Assembly: GCA_963969365.1 (NCBI GenBank)
Contig: OZ017752.1
Span: forward strand, 3,100,001-3,164,000
Length of the DNA: 64,000 nt
Source of the DNA: Asterochloris sp. CNOR1
Lineage: Eukaryota > Chlorophyta > Trebouxiophyceae > Trebouxiales > Trebouxiaceae
Reading direction: 5' to 3'
Positions 1 to 10,500 of this stretch are shown one piece after another. The number at the start of each line of letters is the position of its first letter. Position 1 is the stretch's first letter. The notes under the pieces were generated by a model, which saw only the letters and a list, made by a program, of their open reading frames with translations, made no database searches and was not told the origin of the DNA. A program made the translations under genes and the position numbers.

Positions 1-363
1 TCACGGTCACCACACTTGACCTGCAGGCGGGGCCATGACCAGTCAAGGAGTGTACACAGCCAGGGTTAGCAATGGCAGCAGGCCCCTCTGCCTTGGCCTC
101 AGGGCAGCCACAGTGCGCATGCACCACAGTGCTCACGAAGGTTATGTTGCTGAGAATCTCGCAGTCCACCTCTTGCGGCTTGAGGGCTCCCAGAGCACGG
201 CAGAATATGATGGTGTGCAGGATGCCTGCAGAGACAGGCATGCCTGAGCTGTGACCCTCATGATGCACGCGCATTTTGGTGCAGAGCCTGAGCTGCGGCT
301 GGTCATTCTACCAAACTGAGACTCACAACGTAAGACCTCGCGTATCTGATGCTGCTCGGCCTC
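1..363 (-). CDS. ATG101: ATG101, autophagy-initiation protein (5' part; runs off left edge)
   Basis: ATG101 is a HORMA-fold subunit that pairs with ATG13 in the ATG1/ULK1 kinase complex that starts autophagy in the cytosol. Three exons are visible, reading right to left: 327-363, 137-225 and 1-20 (cut by the window edge). Joined in phase they give EAEQHQIREVLRC, then ILHTIIFCRALGAL and KPQEVDCEI, then VKCGD. This follows the plant ATG101 N terminus as I recall it (IREVLRCILHTI, HRALGL, RPKDVDLE, YVQCG). Splice sites are GTGAGT/CTGCAG and GTGAGC/CTGCAG. The first coding exon is not settled: a stretch ending VCEKAML near 475-500 aligns without gaps to the plant N terminus, but no canonical donor joins it in frame. 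The C-terminal part, including the WF finger loop, is outside the window. Identification is good; the start is unresolved. Confidence 0.85.
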
Positions 364-598
364 CTGTGTACAGCAGAGGCAGGCGGTTTAGGCCATGCAC
401 TAAGCACGGAGCATGAAGCACGACTTGCAGCCTCACAATGGAAGGGAGCAGGATCTTCTCCCTGTCAGTCATCTACAGCATGGCTTTCTCGCACACTTCA
501 ACAGCCAGGCTGCCCAGAATATTTCCAAAAAAAGAGATATTGCCCCAATCATGGAATTGGAGGTTCAAAAATGGGTGTATGAGGTTCATGCTGCTAGT

Positions 599-1941
599 TC
601 ACGAGAGATCATCACAGAAGTGCAGGTGCAGGACAGAGACATAGCCATCCGCGGGCAGCCCTGAGGCAGCCAGCTCCACGTCATCATCAGTCACCCCATT
701 CTCCTCCAGCGTCTTGTTCAGATCCAGCTCTTCAAAGGCAACCTGCGCAACGAACGCCAGCTGTCAGCAAAGTTGCTGAAGGCTCCCTCAGATCCCAGCT
801 CAAAGCAGTCTGCGTGGCATCAGCAGCTGTCTAGGCATGCTCAAGATGCGCCCTCAGGCTCCCGCATCGCAGCTGCACAAACACCTGCTCATGCGAGTGT
901 TTGCGCAGTGCCATCCAGTTGTAGCTGCTGGCATGGCTGTTGATGTCCAGGTAGCGCTCCCGAATGTCGGCCACGGTCTCCTCGCGGGGCACCTGCGGAA
1001 GGGAAAGATTTGAGCCTCCCAGACGCTACGCGACGCTGCACAGGGCTGGGCTGGAGCGGCTGACGGCTGTGGGCCGTGGCTGGTTGGATCGGCTGACAGC
1101 AAGCTGCAGTGCAGGGCAGTCTGACAGCTTCTGCATACACTGTTGATTCTCATGGGAGATGAGCATCTGTAGCAGCTGCGCAGCTGTCCTCCACCCCTGC
1201 TGCAGGAGCTGCTACTGCAACATGCTGAAGGTGCTGCTTAGCCCACCTGCAAGGTGCTTTCGCTGTCAGTCAGCACATTCTTGATCCGAATGTTGCGCGT
1301 GCCTGAGCTGAGAGCGCCAACCCGATACTTGGCGGCATCCTGCCACCAGGGCAGTGCAAAGCTGCTGTCCCAGTCCGCGGCCGGCTGTGCTGGAGGGACA
1401 TGGAGGAAGCGTCCCTGCAGCAGCAGGTGCACTGAGTCAGGAGCCGCATGTTGCGTTCATAGCCTGCCCAGAGCCTTAGTTGAACTGTATACCTGGGGGC
1501 AGTAAGGCTGCAGCAGGTTGGTGCCCGGGTCTACATGCAGCTTGACATCGCCTGTCTTTGCATCAAACCTGCAGACAGTACACAGCAGTGTGTGCCTGCC
1601 ATCTCCCTGAGCTTGCCAGTGCAGCCCACTCAGCTCACCAGTGCGAGATGTCTGTGCCTGCTGCAGCAATCAGGGGCTGCGCCAGGGAACCTTGCTGCTC
1701 CTGCAGGCGGCAGCTCATGTGTAGTTGGCCTGGCTTGTGCTGACCACCTCCAATGCAGTCCTCACCTTTAGTAGCTCTGAGACGTCATAAACTGTGCCAA
1801 AGATGGAGACCCAGCAGTCCTGAGGAGCACAGTGCTCAGCTACCTGCAGCTGTGACCCACTGTGAGGGCATGCCTACCTGGCACATAGCTAACATGCGTG
1901 CGACTGACCTCTGCAGGGGTGTAGAATCGCCTTTTGCCCAT
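599..1941 (-). CDS. CYB5D1: Cytochrome b5 domain-containing protein 1 (CYB5D1/FAP198-like), 222 aa
   Basis: Seven exons: 1909-1941, 1766-1843, 1639-1700, 1493-1568, 1247-1414, 885-992, 599-742. All introns are GT-AG and the phases join without error to 222 aa; human CYB5D1 is about 228 aa. Landmarks in order: start MGKRRFYTPAE; WVSIFGTVYDVSELL; GTDISHWFDAKTGD; GRFLHVPPAQPAADW; PWWQ; SSGTRNIRIKNVL; YLDINSHASSYNW; LDLNKTLEENGV; C-terminal HLHFCDDLS then TGA. These match the human order closely. The family keeps the DISHWFD histidine but lacks the classic HPGG heme loop. In Chlamydomonas the orthologue FAP198 is an axonemal protein near the radial spokes needed for coordinated ciliary beating (family knowledge). 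It lies between ATG101 and an F-box gene on the same strand. The gene looks intact. Confidence 0.95.
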
Positions 1942-3561
1942 GAGCAATGTTCGTTGCTAAGTTGGGCCAGATTTAGGCACACTGTGCTTTGACCTACACT
2001 TTTCTTCTCGCCCGGCTTCCCTTTTCTCGATGCTTGCTCTGAGGCTGACGATGCTGTAATCGAGACCCATCCCTTATGCTGCATTGCAACAGCACACCTC
2101 CTCAGCCATGGCTCATCTCCTGCCTTGGGATCAGTCCCTTGCCCTGCCTTCCCACTGTGAGTTCGGGCTCAGGCACCGCAGCAGACAAGCACAGAGACGC
2201 TTATGGGTTCCTGTGCATGCATGTAGTGTTTGATTTGCTGTTTCATCCCCCTTGACGCAATCATCAGGTCCCTTGACTTCTGGTTGCCAACTCACACATT
2301 AGAAGTGTGCCTCTCTCAAAGCGGGGCGACTGCTTGATGGAGGGTCTGCTTCCAGGGAGAGCGCTGCCAACCCAAGAGTACTGCTAGTGAGGGGGGTCAA
2401 GGAGAAGGGTGCTGCCTCACAGCGCGCTGCGCCGCCTCCTGCCTCAAGCAGTATTGATACGCCAACAAATGGTGTCGTTGCATGAACAGGCGCTGTGGTG
2501 GCCACCCTCCAAGTCAACACACTGACGTGGTAGGCAGGCTAGTGGGAAGTCAGAGGAGCTTGTGCTCTATGACGGCGTCAACAGAGGGTGCAGAAACTGG
2601 TGGACCCCTGCCAGTCCTGACCAACCTCTTTGCCTCCGTGTCTGGATGACGCCTGTTCCCAGCCCAGGGCTGGCACCAACAACCTGCAGGCCTGGTTAAC
2701 TCCCGACTCCACAGCAATAACGGCACAGCCGGACACACCAGTCTAGATCGCAGCTTCAGGTGTAAGAACAGCAATTGTACTGGTGCTTAGTTGAGGAAAA
2801 GCCTTTGCACTTGACCAGAATGCGCTGTGGGCATTGCTGCACATGTTGAGAATGCGGGGGCAGCCCCTGAGCCGCAAGCAAAGCCTGTGCGAGCTTGCCC
2901 CAGAAGCAATGCTTTGCAGGTGATTCTGCGCTGTACAATGCCTAGGGACAGTCTGAGACATCTTGCCATTGCAGCTGCAGTGGGCCCGCGCCCGACAGCA
3001 GCGTCCAGCCCTCCCCATGAGACCAGGACTCTACAAACCCAGCGCTGACGGTCAAGCTGCGTGTAGATGTCCTACATGTATGTGTACAGCCATAGTCACT
3101 GACTTTGAGATGACATTACCCTGTAGGATGGTGGTGCCCCTATGTGAGTGAAGGTATGGGCGCAGGGATCTTTCAACCCACAGCTGATCTTCAGCACTTC
3201 CTTGATCCACGGCAGCAAGGTAAGGGCTTCCATACCCTGGAGAACTATTGGCCCTCTGGATGCTGGCTTACACCTGCAGTCTGCCTGTCCTGCATAACAG
3301 ACCAAGGAGTCTCACAAGCATGCAAACCGACGAGGTACACACTCTGCAGTGTCCAGTGCTGCCTCTTGCTGCACAGTCCTCTCTGATTTTTGCACCATAT
3401 GGTGGGGTCTGCTTCCACTGTGGCCTACCTGCATGACTGTGCCAGTGGTACTTACTCTGACATCCTGGCTTTGCCTGCCTGCTGAAGGATCTCCTGGTGC
3501 TGTCAAAGCTTTTTTTGGTTGCCAAGCTACAAGCACGGCATGTTCAACACCTACAATGCGC
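1942..3561. other. Stretch without a supported gene
   Basis: About 1.6 kb between the CYB5D1 start and the stop of the F-box-like gene. Open frames are short and none matches a family I know. The only suggestive piece is a leucine-rich minus-strand frame near 3140-3250 (MEALTLLPWIKEVLKISCGL), which could be a further 3' exon of the F-box/LRR gene, but no splice join was established. Confidence 0.5.
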
Positions 3562-4736
3562 CTAGCACAACCAGTAAGTGGTCCAACATGCTGCAGATGG
3601 TGGCCTCAAAAACTGTTGATCACACCAGTTCACGTCAGCTCTCAAGCAATTCAGCAAAATACGTGTCTGGGGTGTGCCACAACACAGTGCCTCCTCCCAC
3701 ATCAAGCATTGCAGGCTTTGATGCAATGACTTGAAGATCACTGTACAAACAGGATTGTTGTCAGCTATGCAACCAAGGTTTATGCTGATCATGGGCTGGT
3801 GCACAAGCACGGACACGTGGCTGCATCTGTGAAGGTAACGTCCATTCTTGGCGATAGTGAGATGCTTGAAGCCGCGAGAATAATCAAAAACTTGCTGTAG
3901 CAACCCTGGTGCCTTTGACTCCATGTACAGGAAGCCAAAAGGCACTAATGTCTCCGCTTGAAGAGATGGCAGCCAAGGCAGATGTGGCAGGAAGACGGGC
4001 GAGAATGCCCTCCGACCATAGACAGAGTCCAGTACGAGATGCTGGAGGTTGCTCAGCCTTGACAACTGCGCTGCAGAGTCTGGGATAGAACACGGAGTCT
4101 CGAGTCCATCCAGCTTGGTCAGACTTAGTGGCATGAGGCATGGGTTAATGGCCTTGTCGTTCCTGCCTCTCAAAGTCAGGTGCATCAAGCTGTTGAGCTG
4201 GGGGCTGGGAATAGGAGGGGAGTCTGGCCCAGACCACAAGTCCAGTCGTGTCAGACTGGCTGGCAGTCCAACTGCCATGCGGAATGACAGAGGACCCGAT
4301 ACTGTAAGAGAACGCAGGCCAGGAGCACCATGCCGGAGCTCTGTCACACATGCTCCAGCCTCTTCCATGTCATAACAATCCAGAATGACATGCTGTAGCC
4401 TGGCAAACAGCCCAGGCTGTGCTGCAATGTAATACCTGCAGCACAAGTGGCCCCTTTGACCACATCACAACTCATCACCAGGCAGGGCTTGAGGCAGTTC
4501 ACCTCAGCATGTCCTCCTTCACAGGCAGCAGCAATGTGCGTGGTTGCCAGAAGCCAGGCTACAGGTAGACCTTGTTGGCCTTGCTGCTCAGGCGGATGCC
4601 GGCCAGGTCCCCGCCATCCCACAAGAAGCTGATCGCTCGCTGCACCAGTCCTCAGGCAGGGAGCCTGCATGCAGTGGGGTGTGGGACAAGGTGTGACTCT
4701 GGGCAGCTGGAAGGAAGTGTCCTCACCAATGGACAT
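3562..4736 (-). CDS. F-box / leucine-rich-repeat-like protein with one apparent frameshift
   Basis: Three exons: 4727-4736 (MSI plus one base), 4563-4664, and 3562-4435, with GTGAGG/TGCAG and GTAGCC/CTGCAG splice sites. The second exon begins SLPED and continues, one frame over, LVQRAISFLWDGG. Together these make a typical F-box opening, which recruits SCF ubiquitin ligase through SKP1. The reading needs one extra base after GAG GAC near 4646-4650; every other splice phase agrees with the shifted frame. The long last exon has irregular leucine-rich segments such as LTRLDLW, LNSLMHLTLRG and LSNLQHLVLDS. The final ~90 codons are less convincing and could hide another intron. The substrate is unknown. 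The break may be a real mutation or a consensus error. It starts 224 bp from the divergent A20/AN1 gene. Confidence 0.6.
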
Positions 4737-4960
4737 GTTGTCAGGGGGCTGGCTAATGGGTGGATTGCCTGCCAGAAAGATGCCTGCAGCCCATACCATA
4801 GTAAGCTGGCGTATTGCACACAAATCCCATATTCTTTTCTGAGAATGGGTCTCCAAAGAAAGAAGAAGCAGAAGGGGCTCACTCACGCTGGCAGTTGGCT
4901 CAGTTCACGCTTGCCAACACGCTGTGCTGCCAGTGAGTTTTCAAACCATCTATCGCAGCA
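4737..4960. promoter_or_regulatory. Short divergent (bidirectional) promoter region
   Basis: Only 224 bp separate the start codon of the minus-strand F-box gene (4736) from that of the plus-strand A20/AN1 gene (4961). Both 5' UTRs and core promoters must fit here, so shared regulation is likely. I see no clear TATA box. This is inference from spacing alone. Confidence 0.45.
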
Positions 4961-5997
4961 ATGAACCCGAACTCTCAGGACACCCAGCCAGCCCAGAGTC
5001 CAGCCCAGCCCACCCTGTGTGCAGCAGGCTGTGGCTTCTTTGCGTAAGTGCTGTTTCCCCTGCCCTGCCTTCTCTCTGCAACTGGCCATTGTTTGAGCGC
5101 TGCTCATTCATGTAATGCACTCAGGTCCCTCCCTTGCTTCTGCAGTAACCCTGCCTGCAGCTCGCTGTGCTCTAAGTGCTACCGGGACAGCCAGCAAAAG
5201 GAGCAGGCCAGCTTGGTTGCTGCCACTAAATTTGGAGCTGCTCCTGCCCCTGGGTTCACTGCCCCAGAGGAGCCCAGGCAGGCCCATGCTGTCCCCGAGC
5301 AGCCTCGGCAGCCCAGCTTGGAGCAGGAGGAGCAGCCTGCAAGCAGCAGCGCATCCCAAGCGGCAATTGTCGAGGAGGCAGTGCCCTCGGTGGCAGAACT
5401 CGAGCCGGAACAGGAGGATGCCAGGCCTGTGCAGAACAACACCTCTCGGTGCTTCTGCTGCAAGAAAAAGGTGAGAGAGGCTTCTTTGTAGTGCAAGGGT
5501 GCCACGCGCCAGCCTGGCTTAGGTGTGGCCCAACTGCCAGGGCGCTGTCTTGTCTGCGTCGCCCCGGTGCCAGCTCTCCAAGTGCAGGGAGCCAAGTGCA
5601 GGGAGCCAAATGCTTTGCTTGGAAATGTGAAGCTGTCACACTATGGCTGCACCGGCCCAAGCTTGGCAGCCTGCAGATCTGGCAAGCATGCCCTTTCCAG
5701 CTGGACTACTGCTGAGAGAGCTGGATGCCACCGTGCTGATGATGTGCGCCTGAGCTGTCCCCGCCATCATGCATGTGTCAGCCTGTCATATGCTCATCAC
5801 AACCAACACGCATGCTCGCTCTGCAGGTGGGCCTGACTGGCTTCAAGTGTCGAGGCTGCGATTACACATTTTGCGGGGGGCACAGGATACCAGAGGCACA
5901 CCACTGTGCGGGGCTGGAACAGTTCAAGGAGCAGGGGCGTGCACAGCTGCAGAAGGCTAACCCAGTCGTTCAGGCCGCCAAGATCAACAAAGTCTAG
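4961..5997 (+). CDS. A20/AN1 zinc-finger stress-associated protein (SAP family), 192 aa
   Basis: Three exons: 4961-5043, 5146-5470, 5827-5997, with GTAAGT/TGCAG and GTGAGA/TGCAG introns and clean phases. An N-terminal A20 finger (residues about 20-43) follows C-x3-C-x11-C-x2-C: LCAAGCGFFA then NPACSSLCSKCYRDS, split by the first intron. A Pro/Ala/Glu-rich linker follows. A C-terminal AN1 finger has all eight ligands, C-x2-C-x10-C-x2-C-x4-C-x2-H-x5-H-x-C, seen as CFCCKKKVGLTGFKC then RGCDYTFC, GGHR and HHC. The protein ends AAKINKV. In plants and algae such proteins act in abiotic-stress responses as ubiquitin binders or E3-like factors (family knowledge). It is convergent with TOR: 457 bp separate the two stops. 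The gene is intact. Confidence 0.96.
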
Positions 5998-6238
5998 TCC
6001 AGAAGACTCCCCACCCCACTGCCACACCCAGCTGGCAAGGCGCTGAGAAGCAGCGGCTGGTTTGCCCTGTGGATCTCATCTAAAGTCCCTGTCAGTGCTG
6101 GCTCAGTCTCCCAGGCGCAGCCTGCTGCAGCCAAACTGTAGAATATTGTGTCTCAGCGCGCGCTGCGTCCAGCACTGTGTGTCTTCAACCTCATATGCCT
6201 GCCACCGGCAAGGTTCAGTCTGAATAGGGATAGCTGTT

Positions 6239-6243
6239 TGTAA
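6239..6243 (+). promoter_or_regulatory. UGUAA-type polyadenylation signal of the A20/AN1 gene
   Basis: The pentamer TGTAA, the usual chlorophyte poly(A) signal, lies 242 bases after the A20/AN1 stop codon, a normal 3' UTR length for green algae. It is short, so chance occurrence is possible. Confidence 0.5.
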
Positions 6244-6453
6244 CATTCAATTCAGGCTTCATTTGGTTCAGCACCCATTGGGCTAGTCTCAGTCGGTTCG
6301 CAGGAAATGGTCCTGAGCGCAAAAATGTGTGCACATGGCTTATGCATTCGTCATGAGGAGGGCTGGGGAAAAGCTGGAGGTGTCAAGGAGGCTTAGAAGT
6401 CCCCAACTGGTTGCAACCTGTTCAAGCTTGGCAGGGCCGGGGCGTCTGAACTG

Positions 6454-7540
6454 TCACCAGAAGGGGCACCATCCAATGTAGGCCTGGCACAAATTTTCGT
6501 GCGAGGTGGCCTGCTGGATGAGGCGCATGACTTGTATCTGCACAGTGTCGCTCTCTGTGGATCCTGTACACACAATGGAGATGTCTTCATTGCAGCTGAC
6601 TGGGCTTGATGTCACAGGTGGGTTGCGCAGATCTATGTGCAGACCCATGTGCGGGGAGGGCCAGTACTGCAAGCAGAGTACAGCAAAGCATCAGTCCAAT
6701 CAGCGGCTGATCAGCGGCTAGTGCATCTTGGGATGATCTTGCCGCCTGAATCCCCAGAAGTGTTGAGCAGGTCCACACAGTCATGCTGACTGTCTACTCC
6801 AGCTCGGAGGGGCTTGATCATCAGCAACAGCCAGCCTCTTCATGGACACCGCTGAGGCCCGCCGCCTTCTCTATGCAGAACAGCACATATCTCTCACTCA
6901 AAGCCACCTGCTCACCCACCCAGCAGGCTCATGTTGCTGCCTGAGCAGCCCAGCATAACCCTGCCGACAAACCCTTCAGTGCAACCTGAGACTGCCACGC
7001 ACTCAGTGCAGCCAGCAGCCCAGCCTGCAGGCTCCAGTTGCTGCTCAAGCTGAGGGTTCTGCCAGTAGCCTGTGTTGTTGTTCACCCGGCAGCTCAGCTT
7101 GCACGATGCAGCTGGCTGCCCAAGCTGAGGGTGCCTGCTGTTGGGTTCTGCCACTGCCCTGTGTTGTTGTTCACCCAGCAGCTCAGCCTGCCCTGTGCAG
7201 CTGGATGCCCAGGGAGACCTTGCCTGCTGTGGGGTCTCGCCATTGGCCTGTGTTGTTGCTCACCCGGCACTCCAATCCTGCAGGGTGTACCAGCTGCCAA
7301 GTGGACTATGGGCCACCCACCTAGCAGCCCGTCCTGCATGAAGTCCCGCCCTGTGAGCTTGTCGCTCATGCGCCGCATCACGGTGACAGCTCTCTCGTTG
7401 AGGACTTCATTGGCGTCCCCCATTTCGATGAGCCCATCCAGCGCGATGTGCAGCTCCTTCTCGCGAGCCTCCCGCCGGGGAAGCTGTTCGGCCGACGTCT
7501 GCTCCCTGGAAGTTGTGCTGGGCCCAGGCTTGTCCCCACC
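6454..7540 (-). other. TOR: TOR C-terminal linker and FATC domain
   Basis: Exon 47 (7321-7540) encodes [40 protein letters not shown] and FMQDGLL. The last exon (from about 6563, possibly from 6672, to the TGA at 6454) encodes [13 protein letters not shown] and [17 protein letters not shown], the FATC motif needed for kinase activity. Exon 47 ends in phase 2 while the GTACAG acceptor at 6563 opens in phase 1, so an unplaced small exon or another acceptor lies in 6564-7320. That interval also holds copies of the exon 47 end and repeated bits reading [10 protein letters not shown] / [10 protein letters not shown]. Confidence 0.85.
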
Positions 7541-10500
7541 TGTACCCAGAGCGCCACTTAGTCAGTTACTCAGGTTCTTGAGCATGCAAACCCCTCCATG
7601 CAGCAGCTGGTTGGCTGCCTTCTGCTCCCTGGAGGCCCTGCTGGGCACAGGTTTGTCCACACCTGCATTCACAGCACAATCAGTCAATTATTCAGGTTCT
7701 GAAGCATGGCATCCTCCAAATGGGGCAGCTGCTCGGCTGCTTTGTGCTCCCTGGAGGCTGTGCTGGGCCTGGGCTTGTCCCTACCCACAGGAAACATTAG
7801 CTGGCCAAGCATTTTGTCTGCGGCCTCTGGCCGCAGCAGCTGCTCGTCTGCGTCAGGGGTGTCATGCTGGGGTCAGATCCCCGTACAGGGTGGTCAAAGT
7901 ACGAGCTCTGCTCAGCAGGCACTGCTCTGTGCATGCCTCATGACAAAATGCAGCGTGTTTGCTGCCAGCGGCCTCAGCCCATGACTTGCTGTGGTGACAT
8001 CAGTGCCTCCAGGCTCTGGCATGGGCATCAACTGGCTGACATCCAAGTGCTGGGTAACCAACTGCTGGGTCCCAAGTGCTGGCAAGTCACCATCATTTTG
8101 ATGAGAGCAAGCACCATGGCAGCCCACAGAGGTGCTTCCCAGCTGCGCCACCTGCCCCCCACCCTGGCTCAGGCTCGGCGTGGAAACCACTCAGCCAGAA
8201 CGGGCCATGAAGCCATCTGCTACCAGTGCCGTCCTGGATGGAGTGCTGTCAGCCACAGGACCTCTGCTGTGCACTGCCAGGCAGAGAAGCAGGCAACCCA
8301 CCTGCAGCCTCGACACAGAGGCCCCACATGCATTGCCTTGCCATCTACAGAGCATGCCTCAAAGCAGATGGCCTTGCCTGCCCCCGCAGGGAGACCCAAG
8401 CAAAGCCCCTGACCCACCTGAGCCGTCCTGGATGAAGTTGCTGTCAGCCACGCCGGCGTCGGTCGTGTTGAGCAGACGCCAGTTGATCAGGGGGTCGTGG
8501 ACAAAGGCCTCCAGCATGGCCATCACAGAGTCCTTGTTCTCCCGCAGGACGCGGACCACGTTCTCACACGTGTACCTGCAGGTGGGCATGCACACGCTCA
8601 GACCCTGTAATGCATGCTCACTGCATCAGCTGGGCTCCGCGCCGAAAGGTGCGCACCATGTTCTTGCACATGTACCTGCAGGTGGGTCCCCACAGGGTCA
8701 GGTTGGACTGTCTGGCTCTGCAATGCAAGCCCACAGCGTCAGACAAGCTCCAGTTTGATGGGTTCTGCAGCAAATGCCAGGCGCCAGGCGTGTGCTCAAG
8801 TGTTGCAAGGAGGCGCACCAGACTGTGGGCTGGCCCTAGCTTCCTGATTTGGGGCTGTCCAGACCTGGATACTGTTCAGCACGTCACATCTGACATGCTC
8901 TAGTCTGCCAAGTGCACCCAGCTTTGCGGACCTCTGTACTGTTTAACATGAAGAGGTGCATGACAGCCAGGATCAAAGTCTGCCACTGCAGCTCATGCAC
9001 TCATTCAAAATCCACTGGCCTTAAAGCTCTGCCCTGCCAGAGGCAGCCCTGCTGCATGTGCCGCCCATGCCTGCAGCACCTTGATCTTGTATGACTCTGG
9101 ACGAACCCACAATGCCGCCGTACCCACCTGAATGCTGCTGACCTTCAGGGCCCAGCAGCGCGCAACTCATCAGGTTCCTAAACTGGAGAGCGCACCATGC
9201 CGCTGTACCCACCTGTCTGAAGCTGCCCTGACAGCTGCTGACCTTCAGGGCCTGGCTGCGCATCCTGTACAGACCTCAGCAACACAGGCAGGACTCTGCA
9301 GCTCTGCCAGTGCACTGGGGCAACCCCTGAAGTCACACAGCAACCTCTGCCATGGACAACCCAAGCCATCAGCTGGCCCAGGACTCTGCAGCTCTGCCGG
9401 TGCACTGAGGGGCAACCCCTGAAGTCACACAGCAATCTCTGCCATGGACAACCCAAGCCATCAGCCGGCTTGGCCCCTGGCTTGATGGCCCTTTGTCATT
9501 GCTCCCGCTGTGCCCACCTGAAGCTGCCCTCAAGGCCGCTGAGCTCCACGGCCTGCACCCGCAAACCTCATAGCTGGGGCACCCCCAGAACTCAGCCCAC
9601 AATCCAGAGTTCTGTCCTGCTTCAGCCCACATAGACAGCCCCCACTGCAGACATGTCGCTGTGGTGCAGCAGTCCTCTCGGTCAAACAGTCTTGGTATCT
9701 GGTGTTATGCCGAGTATGTGCGCACCTAAAGTTGCCCTCTATGCCGCTGACTTCCATCGCCTGCACCATCATGCGCGTCAACCGGAAGGGCACGCGCTCT
9801 GGGAACTTCTCACGCAGCTGGCTGCAGAAACCAGTGAGAGAGGGTCTCAAGGGGTCTTCATGACAGCAGAAACCAGACAGGATAGCAGGCACACATGTTG
9901 AGGGCCTGCGGCCATGGTCTAGCAGACAACAGCCCCTGCCAACCAGACAGCCATCTTGTGAGTGAGGCAGGTAGCCCATGCAGAGACAGAAGCTGCCTGG
10001 GCAGGCATGAAAGGGCTCAAACCAAGGTGTGGCTTGATTTATCAGATGCGGGCTGGCAAAAGCCCTGGCAGCGTTTTGCCGGCGCCTCAAGCAGAGCTGC
10101 ATTCAACAGGCCTTGTAAATCAGGTTCAACTTCTTGCCAGTGTTAAATGGACACCCCGACAGGCAGTGCATGAGGGGGACAGAGGCTTCTCTGGGCGGGC
10201 AGCAGAAAGGCCGGACCAAGGTAGGATCTGTTCTATCAGATGCGGGCGAGCAGCAGACCTGGCAGTGCTTTGCCAGTGCCTCTCAGCAGTGCAGCAGGAG
10301 AATAGAGGAGCAGTCCTGCACGCCCACCTGGCCTCAAAGCAGTCGCCAAAGTCGATGTGCAGCAGCTTGCCGCTGTACCGGTCCAGCATGAGATTGGAGG
10401 GGTGGCGGTCGCCCAGGCCCAGCAGGTAGCCAACCTGCAGCAGCGACTTGACACCAATTAGGTCTTTAAGTATTGCTGCACTGGGTTCATGGCAGCAAGT

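Noticed and set aside
7038-7943. 301-aa plus-strand open frame
   Set aside because: It runs antisense to TOR exon 47 and its echo copies; the open frame comes from repeated exon-edge text, with no family match.
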